The notes: a model not told the origin generated them from the sequence alone. DNA of 64,000 nucleotides from Micromonospora pattaloongensis (GCF_900107255.1 NZ_FNPH01000004.1:186001-250000), one strand, 5' to 3'; positions 26,648 to 37,376 are shown, counted from the stretch's first letter. Translations and numbers: made by a program.

Positions 26648-27118
26648 GCGATCGATGCGGATATCCATCCATCCGCAGGTCCCCATTGTGTCAGTAATGG
26701 GAATTGAAATGACCTTCACCAAGCTTCCCTTCCCGAACGGACTTCTGCCTTTACCTCGACCGCATCCGTTGATGAATTCGCCCCACCATTTCCTTGTTTC
26801 TGGTAATGCCGCGGACCGCACCGAAACGGCTCCGTCCGCGTTGTCGAAATCCGCTGCCCGTGCGGGCAACTGCGGCCGACGGCGCAGGTTACGGCCGTAT
26901 GCGGGCGTTGGCGCGAACCCTTTCGCGGCGGCTGACGATGACTCGCGACATACATTCGCAGACACGCGGGTCCGAGCGTCCATATGCAACGGGAACGGCT
27001 CCGTTCCAGGCTGACTCAGCAAACGAATTGCGGTGAACAGAAGGTTAACGACAAGGGGGACGCGGGAAATCTCCCGATCGCCGCAGCCGCGGCTACGCCG
27101 TTTGCATGACGCGGCGCC
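26648..27118. other. intergenic region upstream of the glycopolymer operon
   Basis: About 470 bp without a convincing gene, less GC-rich than its flanks. It must hold the minus-strand promoter for the 11-gene operon, but I could not pick a confident -10/-35 pair. It contains a GGAACGG-CT-CCGTTCC inverted repeat at 26992-27007, a possible operator, and the leader hairpin at 26657-26676. Confidence 0.5.
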
Positions 27119-27826
27119 TCACCGGCGCGTCCCGCGTACGCCGTGTCGCAGCGCCAACGCCACCGACTCGAGCGTGGAGTGCACGCCGAGCTTGGCGAGG
27201 ATGTTCTGGGTGTGACTGCGCACCGTGTTGGTCGAGACGCGCAGCTGCCGGGCGATCCGGGGACGGTCCAGCCCGTCCACCATGCACTGCAGCACCTCAC
27301 GCTCCCGCGCCGTCAACACCGCGAGCGGGTCGGTTCCGGGACCTCCACCGAGCAGCTCGGGCAGCACCCGGCCGAGCAGCTCGGGCGGGAGCCACGCCTC
27401 GCCGCGGTGGACGCCGCGGATCGCCCGGACCAGCTCCGCCGACCCCACGGTCTTGGGAAGCCAGCCCCGTGCCCCGCACCGCAGCGCGGCGACCACCGCG
27501 TCCACGGCCGTCACCTCGGTGAGCAGCACCACCCCGCTGCGCGGCGACACCTCGCGCACGTGCTCGACCAGCGGCAGCGCGCCCCCGTCGCCGAAGGCCA
27601 TGTCCAGCACGACGACGTCGGGACGGTCCCGGACGAGCCGGGCGCGGGCCTGCGCGACGGTGTAGGCCACGGCGACCGGCCGCAGGTCCGGCTCGCGGGA
27701 CAGCCGGAGCTGTAGCGCCTCGGCGAAGAGCGCGTGATCGTCGGCAAGGAGCATCGAGACGCCGTCGGACCCCGGTCCCGACCGGCGCGTCCCGGATAGG
27801 TCAGCGCTCAGGTCGTCGACGCCCAT
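27119..27826 (-). CDS. NarL/LuxR-type response regulator (orphan)
   Basis: 235 aa from ATG 27826. Receiver domain (about 22-140) with MLLADDHALFAEALQLR, phospho-acceptor Asp in VVVLDMAFGDGG (about 74) and Lys in GWLPKTVGSAELV. The LuxR HTH (about 165-230) reads LTAREREVLQCMVDGLDRPR then VSTNTVRSHTQNILAKLGVHS. No kinase gene is adjacent. It sits upstream of the glycopolymer operon on the same strand, about 500 bp away, making it a candidate regulator of it. The first 20 residues may be a misplaced start. Confidence 0.85.
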   Translation of the reverse strand: MGVDDLSADLSGTRRSGPGSDGVSMLLADDHALFAEALQLRLSREPDLRPVAVAYTVAQARARLVRDRPDVVVLDMAFGDGGALPLVEHVREVSPRSGVVLLTEVTAVDAVVAALRCGARGWLPKTVGSAELVRAIRGVHRGEAWLPPELLGRVLPELLGGGPGTDPLAVLTAREREVLQCMVDGLDRPRIARQLRVSTNTVRSHTQNILAKLGVHSTLESVALALRHGVRGTRR

Positions 27827-27996
27827 GCGAATGGGTTACCCGCCCACCGGCCGCCTCCGCCGGCCGTCGCGCCGAACAGGGATGGTCGGACGACCGGGTT
27901 ACGGACAAGGGGCGACGGCGCGCGGGAACGCGCGTGAGGCGAGGGGTCATCCCACGGCGGCGCGTCGGCCGGCCGCCGTGGGAGTGCGCCGGTGGA

Positions 27997-29488
<1,492 letters not shown>

Positions 29489-29574
29489 GAGGCGGGCGCC
29501 TCGACGTCGGAGGCGCGTGGCGACCGCCTGCGGTCGTACCCCGCGCGGCTCCCGCTCATGTCGCGACGCGTCCG

Positions 29575-30312
29575 CTACTCGGGCGACCGAACGTCCATGG
29601 CCGCGGCCTCCTGCGGGGTCGGCGCGGTGCCGCCGAGGTGTGCCGGCTGCCACCAGCCGTCCTCGGGTCCGGCCGGCCGGTCCGGGTACTCCCGCTGTGC
29701 CCGGTCGAGCAGCGCGGAGAGCCGTTCCCGCAGCGCGTCGGTGACCGCGTCGTGGTCGCGGGTGGCGGCCGGCGCGAGTGGCTCGCCGGTCAGGACGGTG
29801 ATCGGCAGGTGTCGGCGGGTCAGGGTGCGCGGGCGACCCTTGGTCCAGAGCCGCTGCGTGCCCCAGACCGTCATGGGGATCAGCGGTACCTTGGCGGCGG
29901 CGGCCAGCCGCGCGGCGCCGCTCTTGAGCTCCTTGATGGTGAACGAGCGGCTGATGGTCGCCTCGGGAAAGACTCCGACGACCTCCCCGCGGCGCAGCGC
30001 GGCGAGCGCCTCACGGTAGGAGGCGAGCCCGGCGCTGCGGTCGACCGGGATGTGGTGCATGCCGCGCATCAGCGGCCCGGAGATCGGGTGCGCGAAGACC
30101 TCCTGCTTGGCCATGAACCGCACCAGCCGCCGCGCCGGCTGCGCCCCGAGGCCGCAGAAGATGAAGTCGAGGTAGCTGACGTGGTTGCAGGCGATGACGG
30201 CGCCGCCGGATGCGGGGATGTGCTCCGCCCCCTCCACCCGGATCCGCAGGTCGAGCAGTCGGAACATGGCCTTGGCCGCGGCGATCACGGGCGGATACAC
30301 GATCTCTGACAT
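29575..30312 (-). CDS. PlsC-family 1-acylglycerol-3-phosphate acyltransferase
   Basis: 245 aa from ATG 30312. The acyltransferase motif ACNHVSYLDFIF (NHX4D, about residues 42-50), the glycerol-phosphate-binding VGVFPEATIS (about 112-121) and VPLIPMTVWG identify a PlsC-like membrane-associated enzyme. It uses acyl-CoA or acyl-ACP to make phosphatidic acid or acylate a related lipid. The first 30 residues include an amphipathic helix. The gene is isolated, with 240 bp downstream to gdhA. Confidence 0.88.
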   Translation of the reverse strand: MSEIVYPPVIAAAKAMFRLLDLRIRVEGAEHIPASGGAVIACNHVSYLDFIFCGLGAQPARRLVRFMAKQEVFAHPISGPLMRGMHHIPVDRSAGLASYREALAALRRGEVVGVFPEATISRSFTIKELKSGAARLAAAAKVPLIPMTVWGTQRLWTKGRPRTLTRRHLPITVLTGEPLAPAATRDHDAVTDALRERLSALLDRAQREYPDRPAGPEDGWWQPAHLGGTAPTPQEAAAMDVRSPE

Positions 30313-30410
30313 GCGCCAACGGTAGCGTTACCGACCTGTAGGCAATCGTCCCGGTTGATGCCGGACCGCAGCGCCGACCCGGGTACGCCGCGCCGCCCGT
30401 CCGGCCGCGC

Positions 30411-30566
30411 TCACTCGTACGGCAGGTCGTCGTCGTCCTGGTCGCCGCCGATCTCGTCGGCCCCGGCGTCGACGGCGGTCCCGTCGTCGTCGTCGTCCTC
30501 GCCCGACGTCGTGTCCATGTCCGGGCCGCCGGCGGCGTCCCCGGCGCCCTCGTCCTCGTCGCTCAC
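30411..30566 (-). CDS. small acidic protein, unknown
   Basis: 51 aa from a GTG at 30566 (weak GGGG upstream). Highly acidic, with two runs of Asp (GEDDDDDGTA and DQDDDDLPYE) and few hydrophobics, so probably disordered. I recognise no domain. Its reality rests on the in-frame start, the skewed composition and the gene-sized gap it fills between plsC and the divergent ispH fusion. Confidence 0.45.
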   Translation of the reverse strand: MSDEDEGAGDAAGGPDMDTTSGEDDDDDGTAVDAGADEIGGDQDDDDLPYE

Positions 30567-30743
30567 CGCCCCATCATGCGGCTTCCGGCCGTCGCCCCAC
30601 CCGTGATTGCCGCACCCCACCGGGCCCGTGGCCCGGTCGGCCGGGCAACTCCGTCGGGTCGGTCGGATTACCGCCGCCGGATGCGGGGAAAGCCCGGCGC
30701 GGACCTGGCAGCTCCCCTCGACCGCGAAACAGGAGGGGCTCGC

Positions 30744-32258
30744 GTGGCGATGACCGAGGAGTGGGTGCTGCTGGCGCCGCGGCGGGCGGAGGCGCGCACG
30801 CTGCGACGCGGGCTGCCCGTCGGCGCGCCGTTGCGCCGCGCGGGCGTGGGACCCGCGCGCGCCACGCACGCTGCGGCGCGCCACCGCGGGGCGGCGGTCC
30901 TCGCCGTGGCCGGGGTCGCGGTCGGCCTGAGCCCGGCGTTGCGCCCCGGTGACCTGGTGGTCGCGACCGAGGTACGCCTCGACGGCGTCCCGACGGACAC
31001 CGTCGCCTGTCCGGCCGCGCCGCTGATCGCCGCCGAGCTGCGCCGTCGCGGTCTGAAAGTCCACATCGGACCGATCGTGACGGTCGGTCGCCCCGCCGAC
31101 GGTCCGACCCGGGACCGCCTCGCGGCCACCGGCGCGCTCGCCGTGGACACCGAGTCGGCGGTGCTGCTCGCGGCGGCCCGACGGCCGGTCGCCTGCGTAC
31201 GCGTGATCGGGCACCCCCGGCCGCGATCGGCGCTCACCCGGCTCGCCGCGTTCCCGGTCCCACCGCCGCTGCGGGCGGTCGGGCCGGCGCTGGCCGAATG
31301 GGCGGCGGCGTGCACCGTACGTCAGGTGCTGCTGGCCACGCCCCGCTCGTTCTGTGCCGGCGTCGAGCGGGCGATCGCCGTGCTGGACCGGACCCTGGCC
31401 GGCGCCGACAATGCGGTCTACGTGCACAGGCCGATCGCCCACGACGGGCACCTCCTCGCCGACCTGCGTCGGCGCGGTGCGGTCTTCGTCGACGACCCGG
31501 CCGAGATCCCCGACGGCGCGCCGACCGTTTTCGCCGCGCACGGCGTACCGCCCGCGGTCCGGGCCGACGCGCTCCGGCGCGGCCTGCCGGTGGTCGACGC
31601 GACCTGCCCCCTGGTCGCGCGCCTGCACGACGAGGCGCGACGCGCGGCCGGACGCGGGGACACGGTGCTGCTGGTCGGGCACGCCGGACACGCGGAGACC
31701 GAGGGCATCCTCGGCCAGGATCCGGACCGGATCACGGTGGTGGAGAGCGCCCAGGACGCCGAGCGGGTCGAGGTCACCGACCCCGAGGGGGTCTCGTACC
31801 TGCTGCAGACCACGCTCGCGCTGGACGACGTGCGGGACGTGGTGGCGGTGCTGCGGCGGCGGTTCCCGGCCCTCACCGGGCCGGCCCCCGACCAGGTCTG
31901 CTATGCGGCCACCCATCGCCGGGCGGCGCTGCGGGCGGTCGCCGCGCACGCCGATGTGGTGCTGGTGTTCGGTTCCGCCGACTCGTCGGACTCGCGCCGC
32001 CTGGTCGAGGTCGCGCTCCGCGGCGGCACCCCGGCGTACCTGGTCGAGGACGTCGGGGCGGTGGAACTGCGCTGGCTGTCCGGGGTGCGCACCGTCGGGA
32101 TGACCGCGGGGGTGTCGGCGCCGCCCCGACTGGTCGACGAGGCGGTGGTGGCGCTGTCAGGGCTCGGCGCGCGGGTGCGCGAGGTCGGCGGGGCGGTGAC
32201 GGACCGGCCGTCGACCGCCCGCCCCGACCCGGCCGACCCGCCCCGAATCTCCGCGTGA
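30744..32258 (+). CDS. ispH: nucleoside-phosphorylase-like / IspH fusion protein
   Basis: 504 aa from GTG 30744, seven bases after AGGAGG. The N-terminal part (about 1-185) looks like a purine-nucleoside-phosphorylase superfamily module (AVAGVAVGLSPALRPGDLVVATEV and ALAVDTESAVLLAA), similar to HpnG-type proteins. The C-terminal part (about 192-490) is 4-hydroxy-3-methylbut-2-enyl diphosphate reductase: FeS Cys in PRSFCAGVERAI, VFAAHGVPP, DATCPLV and QVCYAATHRR, plus the substrate loop GSADSSDSRRL. In the MEP pathway IspH makes IPP and DMAPP. HpnG links would suggest hopanoid or other isoprenoid use. Some canonical residues differ (DSSDS for NSSNS), so it may be a specialised paralogue. Confidence 0.85.
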   Translation: MAMTEEWVLLAPRRAEARTLRRGLPVGAPLRRAGVGPARATHAAARHRGAAVLAVAGVAVGLSPALRPGDLVVATEVRLDGVPTDTVACPAAPLIAAELRRRGLKVHIGPIVTVGRPADGPTRDRLAATGALAVDTESAVLLAAARRPVACVRVIGHPRPRSALTRLAAFPVPPPLRAVGPALAEWAAACTVRQVLLATPRSFCAGVERAIAVLDRTLAGADNAVYVHRPIAHDGHLLADLRRRGAVFVDDPAEIPDGAPTVFAAHGVPPAVRADALRRGLPVVDATCPLVARLHDEARRAAGRGDTVLLVGHAGHAETEGILGQDPDRITVVESAQDAERVEVTDPEGVSYLLQTTLALDDVRDVVAVLRRRFPALTGPAPDQVCYAATHRRAALRAVAAHADVVLVFGSADSSDSRRLVEVALRGGTPAYLVEDVGAVELRWLSGVRTVGMTAGVSAPPRLVDEAVVALSGLGARVREVGGAVTDRPSTARPDPADPPRISA

Positions 32259-32296
32259 CGTCAGCCCACGCCGTGACCATGACGGTCCGGCGACGG

Positions 32297-32356
32297 CGCC
32301 CGATGTCCCGCGGCCGTCAGACCGCCCGCCCGATGTCCCGCGGCCGTCAGACCGCC
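32297..32356. repeat. perfect 30-bp tandem duplication at the 3' end of the MOSC gene
   Basis: The 30-base unit at 32297-32326 is repeated exactly at 32327-32356. The second copy contains the MOSC stop codon (32347-32349) and its last codons; the first copy lies just downstream of the stop. Confidence 0.9.
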
Positions 32357-33165
32357 GCGATGTCGTCGTCCACGCGGACCCGTCCCGGCGTGACGACGGC
32401 GGCGTAGACGCCGAAGCAGGTCGCCCGGCCGAACGGGGCGATCTCGGCCCGGTGGTAGCGGGCCAGGGTGCGCAGCAGCCCGTCCGGCGCCGCCCCGCCG
32501 TGGTCCAGCCCCGGCACGGCGCACCGCGGCGTCGGCAGCGTCACCTCGACGACCACCTCGGGCCCGATCCGCAGCCGCTGGCCGGGACGGGGGTCGGCGG
32601 GCAGCTCGGCGACGATGTTGGGACGGAACCGCCGGGGGTCGACGGCCGCGCCGTGCCGTCCGCTCAGCGCGGCCAGGGCGGCCGTGGTGATCAGGTGGAC
32701 GGTGCCTCCGTCGAAGAAGCGGCCGGCCGCGGGCGTCGGCAGCGCGGTCCGCGTCGCGGTGCCGGGGATCGCGTTGGTCACCCAGTCGGGAATCATGCCC
32801 GGCTCCTGGGGCCACCACCGGTGCAGCACCGGCTGCGGCGGCACGGTGCGGGTGAGCGTCACGGGGCGGCCGAGCCATTGCGACAATGCCCCGTTCGCCT
32901 CCGGGCTGCCGGCCGCGGTGTCCGCGACGTCGGGCACGCAGACGGTGACCTCGTCGGCCAGCGCGTTCACCCGGGCCGTCACGTCCAGCAGCCGCCCCCA
33001 GGGGCGCGGCCGTTTCGCGCTGACGATCACCCCGTCGTCGTCCAGCAGCGCCCAGATCCGGTCGCCGACCAGCCCGTCGGTGCCGACCTGCGCCGTGCGC
33101 AGCGCCTCGCCCCCGGCCGACTTCACGGGGTAGCGGTGCAGCGCGCCCACCCGGCCGACGGTCAC
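32347..33165 (-). CDS. MOSC-domain protein (molybdenum-cofactor sulfurase C-terminal type)
   Basis: 272 aa from GTG 33165, which overlaps the stop of the upstream deacetylase-like gene (GTGA). The N-terminal MOSC_N-like beta barrel starts VGALHRYPVKSAGGE with GLVGDRIWALLDDDG. The MOSC domain (about 120-265) has RFRPNIVAELP and, near the end, PTPRCAVPGLDH with the conserved Cys thought to carry sulphide or bind the cofactor. Related proteins include mARC-type amidoxime reductases. It lies just upstream of the molybdopterin formate dehydrogenase on the other strand, which may be coincidental. Confidence 0.85.
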   Translation of the reverse strand: MTVGRVGALHRYPVKSAGGEALRTAQVGTDGLVGDRIWALLDDDGVIVSAKRPRPWGRLLDVTARVNALADEVTVCVPDVADTAAGSPEANGALSQWLGRPVTLTRTVPPQPVLHRWWPQEPGMIPDWVTNAIPGTATRTALPTPAAGRFFDGGTVHLITTAALAALSGRHGAAVDPRRFRPNIVAELPADPRPGQRLRIGPEVVVEVTLPTPRCAVPGLDHGGAAPDGLLRTLARYHRAEIAPFGRATCFGVYAAVVTPGRVRVDDDIAAV

Positions 33166-33926
33166 GTCATCAGCTCGCGCATCGTCACCGCGCGCAGGCC
33201 GCGCCCGCGCAACTGCTCCAGCAGCGCCGGCATCGCCGCCACGGTGCCGGGGCGGCCGCAGTGCAGGCTGACGATCGACCCGTTGCGCACCGCCGCCCCG
33301 ACGGTGCGCGCGATCGCCGCCGGGCCGGGGTCGGTCTGGTCCAGCGAGTCCACGTCGTACGACAGGCAGGTCGGGTAGCCGGCACGGCGCGCCTGCGCCC
33401 GGATCCGCTCGGTGGCGTGCCGCGTCTGGGACGGCCGGAACCAGGTCCCGATCGACCCCGTCAGCTGCCGCAGCTGCCCGGCACAGGCGGTGATCTCGGC
33501 GAGCACGCCGGGCCCGTCCAGACGGGCCAGATCCCGGTGGTGCTGCGTGTGATTGCCGAGTTCGTGCCCGCCGTCGAGGACGCGTCGCGCCATCGAAGGC
33601 TGTTCGGCCAGCCAGGTGCCGACCGCGAGCACGGTCGCGTGCGCGCCGCCCCGCTCCAACTCGCCGAGCAGTGCTCGCACCAGAGCCGCGTCGCCCTGCC
33701 CGTGGAAGGTCAACGCCACGGCGCGGCGGTCTCGGGGCCCGTGGGACAGTTCCGCCGGCAACGGCGCGGACGGTCCGGATGGGGCGGTGCCCGGTCCGGA
33801 CGGGGTGGCGGCGCCCGACCGCGCCGGGCCGCCGTCGGGGGCGACGTGCCAGCCGTCGCAGCCCGCGGCCGGCAGTGCGCCGAGGGCGCAGGCGGCGGCC
33901 GCGCGCAGGGTCGCTCGACGGTCCAT
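33162..33926 (-). CDS. polysaccharide-deacetylase-like lipoprotein with altered catalytic motif
   Basis: 254 aa from ATG 33926. A lipoprotein signal (MDRRATLRAAAACALGALPAAGC, with lipobox Cys near residue 23) and a Pro/Gly/Ser linker precede a NodB-like domain (about 65-250). The metal-binding GGHELGNHTQHHRDL is kept. However, the canonical T-F-D-D-G-P catalytic and metal motif reads TFHGQG (AVALTFHGQGDAAL), so both Asp residues are lost. The rest of the fold (TWFRPSQTRHATER, SLHCG) is present. It may be a non-catalytic glycan-binding lipoprotein or use altered chemistry. Coupled to the MOSC gene by GTGA. Confidence 0.75.
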   Translation of the reverse strand: MDRRATLRAAAACALGALPAAGCDGWHVAPDGGPARSGAATPSGPGTAPSGPSAPLPAELSHGPRDRRAVALTFHGQGDAALVRALLGELERGGAHATVLAVGTWLAEQPSMARRVLDGGHELGNHTQHHRDLARLDGPGVLAEITACAGQLRQLTGSIGTWFRPSQTRHATERIRAQARRAGYPTCLSYDVDSLDQTDPGPAAIARTVGAAVRNGSIVSLHCGRPGTVAAMPALLEQLRGRGLRAVTMRELMT

Positions 33927-34033
33927 CACGGCCGAGCCTAGTGGCGGGGCCCACCGATCGAGACGAAATCGACATGCCGGGGCGGAGCGCTGCGAACGCC
34001 GCCCCCGTGATCTATGGTCGAAGCGTCTTGTCC

Positions 34034-34067
34034 GAGCGTCGTCGGTAGGCGAGCGTCGTCGGTAGGG
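34034..34067. repeat. 17-bp tandem repeat in the fdh leader
   Basis: Two copies of GAGCGTCGTCGGTAGG plus one base (34034-34050 and 34051-34067) directly precede the fdh start; the second copy runs into the AGGGAGG ribosome-binding site (34064-34070). Confidence 0.85.
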
Positions 34068-34077
34068 AGGTGACCGC

Positions 34078-37000
34078 GTGGGTGTCCGCACCTGGATCGA
34101 GGGCTGGCCCGTCTACCGCCAGCTGACCGGCACCGACCCGCTGGGCCGGGGCGCGGCCGCGATGTCCGCGCGCTCCGAGCGGCTCCAGCCGCGCACCGAG
34201 ACCGCCGACTCGATGGCCCGCTCGGTCTGCCCGTACTGCGCGGTCGGGTGTGGCCAGCGCGTCTACGTCAAGGACGGCCGGATCAGCCAGATCGAGGGCG
34301 ACCCGGACAGCCCGATCTCGCGCGGCCGGCTCTGCCCCAAGGGCTCCGCCAGCAAGAACCTGGTCACCAGCGAGCTGCGGCAGACGACGGTGCTCTACCG
34401 GCGGCCGTACGCGACCGACTGGGAAGAGCTCGACCTCGACACGGCGATGGACATGATCGCCGACCGCTACCTCGCCGCCCGCGACGCCACGTGGGAGGAC
34501 GTCGACGACGAGGGACGCCCGCTCAACCGCACCCTCGGCATCTCCAGCCTCGGTGGCGCGACGCTGGACAACGAGGAGAACTACCTCATCAAGAAGCTGT
34601 TCACCGCGTCGGGGGCGCTGCAGATCGAGAATCAGGCCCGCATTTGACACTCCGCCACCGTCCCCGGTCTGGGGACCAGCTTCGGGCGCGGCGGGGCCAC
34701 CAACCCGCAACAGGACCTGCAGAACGCTGACTGCATCATCATCCAGGGCTCCAACATGGCCGAGTGCCATCCGGTGGGCTACCAGTGGGTGATGGAGGCC
34801 AAGCGGCGCGGGGCCAAGGTCTTCCACATCGATCCGCGCTTCACCCGCACCAGCGCGACCGTCGACACGTACGTGCCGATCCGGGCGGGCTCCGACATCG
34901 CCTTCCTGGGCGGCATCGTCAACTACATCCTGGAGAACGAGCTCGACTTCCGGGAGTACGTGGTCGCGTACACCAACGCCGCCACGATCGTGAGCGACGA
35001 CTTCCAGGACACCGAGGACCTGGACGGGCTCTTCTCCGGCTACGACCCGGAGACCGGCACGTACGACCCGACGAGCTGGCAGTACGACGGTCACCTCCCG
35101 CACGGGCAGATGAACGACACGCCCGTGCAGCGCGAGACCGCCGCGGCGCTGCAGCACGAGTCGCACGGGCCGCCGATTCCGCCGGACGCGCCGCGCGACG
35201 AGACGCTGCAGAATCCGCGCTGCGTCTACCAGCTGCTCAAGCGGCACTACTCGCGCTACACCCCGGAGGTGGTGGAGCGGGTCTGCGGCATCCCGCGGGA
35301 GAAGTTCGAGGAGGTGGCGCGCGCCTGGACGGAGAACTCCGGCCGGGAGCGGACCACCACGCTGGTCTACTCCGTCGGCTGGACGCAGCACAGTGTCGGC
35401 GTGCAGTACATCCGCACCGGCGCGATCATCCAGCTGCTGCTGGGCAACGTCGGCCGCCCCGGCGGCGGTGTGCTGGCGCTGCGCGGTCACGCCAGCATCC
35501 AGGGTTCGACCGACATCCCGACGCTGTTCAACCTGCTCCCCGGCTACCTGCCGATGCCGCACCACGCCAACCACCCGACCTTCGACGACTGGGTGGGCTC
35601 GATCGCGCACCCGTCGCAGAAGGGTTTCTGGGGCAACGCGCGGGCGTACGCGGCGAGCCTGCTCAAGGCGTACTGGGGCGACGCGGCGACGCCGGAGAAC
35701 GACTTCTGCTACGGCTACATGCCGCGGCTGACCGGCGACCACGGCACGTACCAGCAGGTGCTGTCCATGATCGACGGCAAGATCAAGGGCTATTTCCTGC
35801 TCGGCCAGAACCCGGCGGTGGGCTCGGCGCACGGCCGGGCGCAGCGCCTCGGGATGGCCAACCTCGACTGGCTGGTCGTGCGCGACCTGTTCCTCATCGA
35901 GAGCGCCACGTTCTGGAAGAACAGCCCGGAGGTGGAGACCGGCGAGATCGTGCCGGAGGAGTGCCGCACCGAGGTGTTCTTCATGCCGGCGGCGTCCCAT
36001 GTCGAGAAGGAGGGCACGTTCACCCAGACGCAGCGGCTGCTGCAGTGGCGGGAGAAGGCGGTCGAGCCGCCGGGCGACGCCCGCTCCGAACTCTGGTTCT
36101 TCTACCACCTCGGGCGCCGCATCCGCGAGAAGCTCGCCGGCTCCACGCTGCGCCGCGACCGGGCCCTGCTCGACCTGGCGTGGGACTACCCGCTGCACGG
36201 CCCCGAGCAGGAGCCGGACGCCGAGGCGGTGCTGCGCGAGATCAACGGCTATGACGTGGCGACGGGCCGGCCGGTGTCGCACTTCACCGAGTTGAAGGAC
36301 GACGGCTCCACCGTCGGCGGCTGCTGGATCTACAGTGGCGTGTTCGCCGACGGGGTCAACCAGGCCGCCCGGCGCAAGCCGCACACGGAGCAGAGCTGGG
36401 TCGCCCCGGAATGGGGCTGGGCCTGGCCGGCCAACCGGCGCATCCTCTACAACCGCGCCTCCGCCGACCCCGAGGGGCGGCCGTGGAGCGAACGCAAGGC
36501 CTACATCTCGTGGGACCCCGACAAGGGGGAGTGGACCGGGCCGGACGTGCCGGACTTCGAGCGGACCAAGGCGCCGTCGTACCGGCCGCCGGAGGGCGCG
36601 ACGGGGGTGGCGGCGCTCGCCGGCAACGACCCGTTCATCATGCAGGGCGACGGGAAGGGCTGGCTGTACGTGCCGTCCGGGCTGGTGGACGGCCCGATGC
36701 CGACGCACTACGAGCCCGCCGAGTCGCCGGTGCGCAACCCGCTCTACGGCCAGCAGGCCAACCCGACCCGCAAGGTCTACCGCCGGCCCGAGAACCCGAT
36801 CAACCCGAGCCCGCCGGAGCCGCACAGCGACGTGTTCCCGTACATCTTCACGGTCGCCCGGCTGACCGAGCACCACACGGCGGGCGGGATGAGCCGGATG
36901 CTGCGTTACCTGTCGGAGCTGCAGCCGGAGATGTTCGTGGAGGTGTCGCCGGAGCTGGCGGCGGAGCGCGGCCTGGAGCACCTCGGCTGGGCGCACGTGA

Positions 37001-37374
37001 TCACGGCGCGGGCCGCGGTCGAGGCGCGGGTCATGGTGACCGACCGGATGGCTCCGCTGCGGATCGAGGACCGGGTGATCCACCAGGTCTGGCTGCCCTA
37101 CCACTGGGGCAGCGAGGGCTACTCGACGGGCGAGTCGGCCAACGACCTGTTCGGCATCACGCTCGACCCGAACACGTTGATCCAGGAGAGCAAGGTCGGC
37201 ACCTGTGACGTCCGGCCGGGGCGGCGGCCGCGCGGCCCGGCGTACCTGGAGTACATCGTGGACTACGGGCGGCGGGCCGGGCTCACGCCGGACCACCACC
37301 CGCCGATCGTCACCACGGACGCCGTGAACGCGGCGCGGGGGAACGCCAAGCGTTCGACGAAGAAAGAGGACTGA
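34078..37374 (+). CDS. fdhA: formate dehydrogenase alpha subunit, selenocysteine-containing
   Basis: 1098 aa when the in-frame TGA at 34645-34647 is read as selenocysteine (residue 190). GTG 34078 has AGGGAGG seven bases upstream. The N-terminal [4Fe-4S] motif is CPYCAVGCGQRVYV with the fourth Cys in GRLCPKG. The Sec site reads NQARI-U-HSATVPGLGTS, as in FDH-N/FdhF, where Sec ligates Mo/W and the next His takes part in catalysis. The rest is a complete bis-MGD oxidoreductase: IIIQGSNMAECHPVG, a C-terminal dinucleotide-binding domain, and ESKVGTCDVRPGRRP. No Tat signal, so the active site is cytoplasmic. A SECIS-like hairpin follows the TGA. Co-transcribed with the FeS and NrfD-type subunit genes. 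Oxidises formate to CO2. Confidence 0.96.
34645..34680 (+). promoter_or_regulatory. SECIS-like selenocysteine insertion element
   Basis: Immediately after the TGA codon (34645-34647), GTCCCC (34660-34665), loop GGTCT (34666-34670) and GGGGAC (34671-34676) form a perfect hairpin. The GGUCU loop begins 18 bases after the UGA, the same distance and the same loop as I recall for Escherichia coli fdhF, where the loop is recognised by SelB. selB is present at 48895-50649. Confidence 0.85.
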
Positions 37375-37376
37375 CC

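Noticed and set aside
32297-32356. CRISPR-like repeat
   Set aside because: Only two contiguous copies without spacers; a simple tandem duplication.
34645-34647. In-frame TGA splitting the formate dehydrogenase gene, suggesting a pseudogene
   Set aside because: The TGA falls exactly at the known Sec position (before HS-TVPGLG), is followed by a SECIS-like hairpin, and selA, selB, selD and tRNA-Sec are all nearby.
34012-37299. Very long minus-strand open frame opposite fdhA
   Set aside because: Its translation is Arg/Val/Asp-rich low complexity with no domains. It mirrors the codon bias of fdhA, a usual artefact in high-GC DNA.
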